Assembly (NCBI RefSeq): GCF_050587525.1
Contig: NZ_JBOBFT010000003.1
Coordinates: forward strand, 62,001 to 126,000
DNA from: Plantibacter sp050587525
Lineage (GTDB): Bacteria > Actinomycetota > Actinomycetes > Actinomycetales > Microbacteriaceae
Reading direction: 5' to 3'
Length of the DNA: 64,000 nt
Shown: positions 61,756 through 64,000 of the stretch, piece by piece
How positions within the stretch are numbered: the first letter of the stretch is position 1
How the letters are laid out: each line of letters starts with the position of its first letter
The notes under the pieces: model-generated
What the model was told of the DNA's origin: nothing
What the model saw: only the letters and a program-made list of their open reading frames with translations
Database searches by the model: none
Position numbers and translations under genes: made by a program

Positions 61756-62747
61756 GAGGACGCCTCCCTCTGCCTGTCCCTCGGATCCACGACCGCGGCC
61801 GCGGCATCGGCCACGAGCGTCACGAGGATGTAGACGAGCGCCGAGAACAGGACGACGCCCGTGACGACGGGCACGTCGCGGAGCGTGACCGCCTGGAGGA
61901 GGGTGCGCCCGAGGCCGGGCCGGGCGAAGATCGTCTCGACGACGACCGCGCCGCTGATCAGGTAGCTGAACGCCCACCCGGAGAGGTTGATCGCGGGGAC
62001 GGCCGCGTGCCGGAGTGCGTGACGGAGGATGACGCCGCCGCGGGTCTCGCCGCGTGCTTTCGCAGAGACCACGAACGGCGAGGCGAGGGCGTCGAGCAGG
62101 GATTCGCGCATGACCTGCGCGAGGAATCCGGCGACCGGGATCGCGAGGGTGAGGACGGGCAGGATCGTGCCGCGCGCGTCGCCCGTGCTCACCGGGGGGA
62201 GAGCGCCGAGCCAGGTGCTGAAGAGCGAGATGAGCACGGTCGCGAGCCAGAAGTGGGGGAGGGCGGCCGCGAGGAGTTCGACGCCGCTGCCGATCGTTGC
62301 AGCGACCCGTCCACCCCTCGTCGACCAGAGGACGAGGGCGAGTGCGAGGACCCACGCCACGGCGAGTGATGCGACCGCGAGGACGAGGGTGTTCCCGAGC
62401 TGACCCCAGAGCAGTTCCGCGACGGGGGTGCGCTGCGAATACGACTGCCCGAGATCGCCGGTGAGGAGTCGTCCGAGCTGCTGCACGTACTGGACGATGA
62501 GCGGCTGGTCGAGCCCGTACTGCTCCCGGACGCGGTCGAGCGCCGCTTGCGACGCCTGCGACCCGGGACCGCCGAGGATCGCCTGGGCCGGGTCTCCCGG
62601 GATGAGCCGCACGGCGAAGAACGTGATCGTGGCGACCGCCCACAGGACGAACGCGGCGCCCGCCGCCCGCACCGCGACCCGCAGGAGGATCGGTCGGTGC
62701 GTTCGACGGACGGCCGTCGATCGTTCGGTGGCGCGGAGCGAGGTCAC
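61752..62747 (-). CDS. dppB: Peptide ABC transporter permease (DppB-like)
   Basis: A 331-residue permease. Features are ITFFAVRLIPGDPAQAILGG near residue 42, a periplasmic loop DQPLIVQYVQQLGRLLTGDLGQSYS and the EAA loop KARGETRGGVILRHALRHA. Six membrane helices fit DppB/OppB. The GTG start at 62747 overlaps the stop of the substrate-binding gene by four bases. Confidence 0.92.
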   Translation of the reverse strand: MTSLRATERSTAVRRTHRPILLRVAVRAAGAAFVLWAVATITFFAVRLIPGDPAQAILGGPGSQASQAALDRVREQYGLDQPLIVQYVQQLGRLLTGDLGQSYSQRTPVAELLWGQLGNTLVLAVASLAVAWVLALALVLWSTRGGRVAATIGSGVELLAAALPHFWLATVLISLFSTWLGALPPVSTGDARGTILPVLTLAIPVAGFLAQVMRESLLDALASPFVVSAKARGETRGGVILRHALRHAAVPAINLSGWAFSYLISGAVVVETIFARPGLGRTLLQAVTLRDVPVVTGVVLFSALVYILVTLVADAAAAVVDPRDRQREASS

Positions 62748-64000
62748 TCAGCCAGCCAGGCGTCCGTGAACGTCGGAGCGGACACCGTCGGCAGCGGCCG
62801 GACGCCCTGCAGCTTCGTGCTCAGCAGGAAGTGGTTCTGCTGGTCGTACAGCGGCAGCACCGTGTAGCTGTCGAGGATGGTCTGCTGCGCCTGCTTGTAG
62901 AGCTCGGCACGCTTGTCCGCGTCGAGCGTGTCGCTCGCCTGGGAAAGGATCGCGTCGAGCTTCGGGTCGTTCAGCTGCGCGTGGTTGGCGAAGTACCCGC
63001 TCGGAGCCGGCGTGATGCCTGAGGAGTCATACAGGATGCGGAGGACGTCCGGGCCCACCTTCGTGTAGGGCGCGCTCACGGCGTCGTAGGCGTTCGTCCC
63101 GAGCGCTTCGTACCAGCTCGACAGGTCGAGCGGGTCGAGCTGCACGTCGAAACCGGCCTGCTTCGCTCCCGCCTGGATCTGCTCGAAGAGCGACTGCTCG
63201 GCGGGGATCGACTGGTTGGTGCTCACGGGGAAGCGCACGGTGAGCTTCACGCCGTCCTTCGTCCGGTAGCCGTCGGCGTCCTTCGTCGTCCAACCGGCCT
63301 CGTCGAGGAGCGCGTTCGCCCGCTTGAGGTCGTAGCCGAAGAGGGACTGGTCCGAGAAAGCGGTGGGTTCAGCGCTCGAGAGCGGCGAGTACGAGCGCTT
63401 GGCGGTCCCGAAGAAGAGTGATGCGATGCCGGCGTCGATGTCCGCGGACTTCACGAACGCCTCCCTGACCTTGGCGTCGTTGAACGGCGCCTGGCCGGAG
63501 TTCAGCTCGATGCGGTTCGATGCGCCCGGGCGGGGAGCGTCGAGGTCGACGAGCGTCTTCGTCTTCTCCGCCTGGACGATCGTGTCCGGTTGGGCGTTGT
63601 CGATGATGTCGACCTCGCCGGCCTGCAACGCGGCGAAGCGCGACGCGGAATCGGGGATGAATCGCCAGGTGATCCCGGCGAGGTAGGCGGGACCCTGATG
63701 CGCGGCATCGGCCGGGGCGGAGTTGTAGTCCTCGTTGCGCGTGAGGTCCACGCGGTCCTGCTTGACCCATTTCGACACCACGAATGGTCCCGTGCCGATG
63801 GGGGCCTCGCAGTTCGCATCCATGCCCCGCGCGATGCCGGCGGGTGACTCGATCGCGTTCCAGGGCTGCGAGAGGGACTCGAGCAGGGCGCTGTCTGGTG
63901 AGCTGAGGGTGAAGCGCGCAGTGTGGGCGTCGACCGCGTCGACCTGCTTGACCTTGCCGAAGGCGAGGTAGCCGGTCGAGGACTTCGTGTCGGGGTCCTG
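62744..64000 (-). CDS. Peptide ABC transporter substrate-binding protein (family 5), 5' partial
   Basis: The C-terminal 418 residues of an SBP_bac_5 protein; the frame is open to the window edge, so the signal peptide and lipobox are outside it. Recognisable parts are GTGPFVVSKWVKQDRVDLTRNEDY, FAALQAGEVDIIDNAQPD and APFNDAKVREAFVKSADID, all typical of oligopeptide/dipeptide binding proteins. It heads an operon with DppB, DppC and the fused ATPase. Ligand not determinable; peptide is the family default. Confidence 0.92.
   Translation of the reverse strand, partial: QDPDTKSSTGYLAFGKVKQVDAVDAHTARFTLSSPDSALLESLSQPWNAIESPAGIARGMDANCEAPIGTGPFVVSKWVKQDRVDLTRNEDYNSAPADAAHQGPAYLAGITWRFIPDSASRFAALQAGEVDIIDNAQPDTIVQAEKTKTLVDLDAPRPGASNRIELNSGQAPFNDAKVREAFVKSADIDAGIASLFFGTAKRSYSPLSSAEPTAFSDQSLFGYDLKRANALLDEAGWTTKDADGYRTKDGVKLTVRFPVSTNQSIPAEQSLFEQIQAGAKQAGFDVQLDPLDLSSWYEALGTNAYDAVSAPYTKVGPDVLRILYDSSGITPAPSGYFANHAQLNDPKLDAILSQASDTLDADKRAELYKQAQQTILDSYTVLPLYDQQNHFLLSTKLQGVRPLPTVSAPTFTDAWLAE

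Overview
The window is high-GC bacterial DNA that reads as an actinobacterium, most likely a member of the Microbacteriaceae. The supporting evidence is paired clpP1/clpP2 genes, a mycothiol-dependent nitroreductase-type protein, a group II truncated globin, many GTG starts, and many -10 hexamers 6-8 bases in front of the start codon (leaderless transcripts). The genus is not determined. Almost all of it is ordinary chromosome with housekeeping genes; there is no prophage, transposase or CRISPR array.

Layout. 1-3252: a YkoEDC-type ECF vitamin transporter (5' end cut off) and a P-loop kinase. 3265-5130: a small metalloprotease, tRNA-Arg(TCT) with two tandem copies of its 3' half, a small membrane protein, orn, and tRNA-His(GTG) followed by a decayed copy of its 3' half plus terminator. 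5130-7482: CcdA, a membrane-anchored DsbA-like protein and a secreted protein. 7551-9645: a DUF222/HNH endonuclease gene framed by dispersed 20-bp repeats. 9745-19665: trimethylamine monooxygenase behind an attenuator-like leader, nadE, msrA, an SSB, a lipoprotein, ettA and two thioesterases. 19707-26785: a flavoprotein dehydrogenase, globin plus MscS, and an ABC exporter/two-component operon. 26899-30783: pepN, an Rv2466c-like protein and rpiB. 30866-38240: a peptide-type ABC importer operon with its own M14 peptidase and GbsR/MarR regulator; its fused ATPase gene carries a frameshift. 38295-45392: nei, paiB, an amidohydrolase, a second two-component pair, dps and a gamma-carbonic anhydrase. 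45561-53002: tRNA-Gly, tRNA-Pro, tig, a TPR protein, an EamA transporter under a ykkC (guanidine-I type) riboswitch, clpP1, clpP2, clpX and a membrane protein. 52959-64000: an M3 peptidase, a GNAT protein, valS, and a second peptide ABC importer operon running off the right edge.

How the parts fit. Peptide economy is a recurring theme: two oligopeptide ABC importers, PepN, an M3 oligopeptidase, an M14 peptidase, and trigger factor with ClpXP1P2. The most distinctive points are the ykkC-type riboswitch driving a DMT transporter inside the tig-clp locus, the lone Tmm gene with a terminator in its leader, the 3'-end scars at two neighbouring tRNA genes, and one repeat family (core CTTCGACARGCTCAGTGACC) at three loci, twice beside the DUF222/HNH gene.
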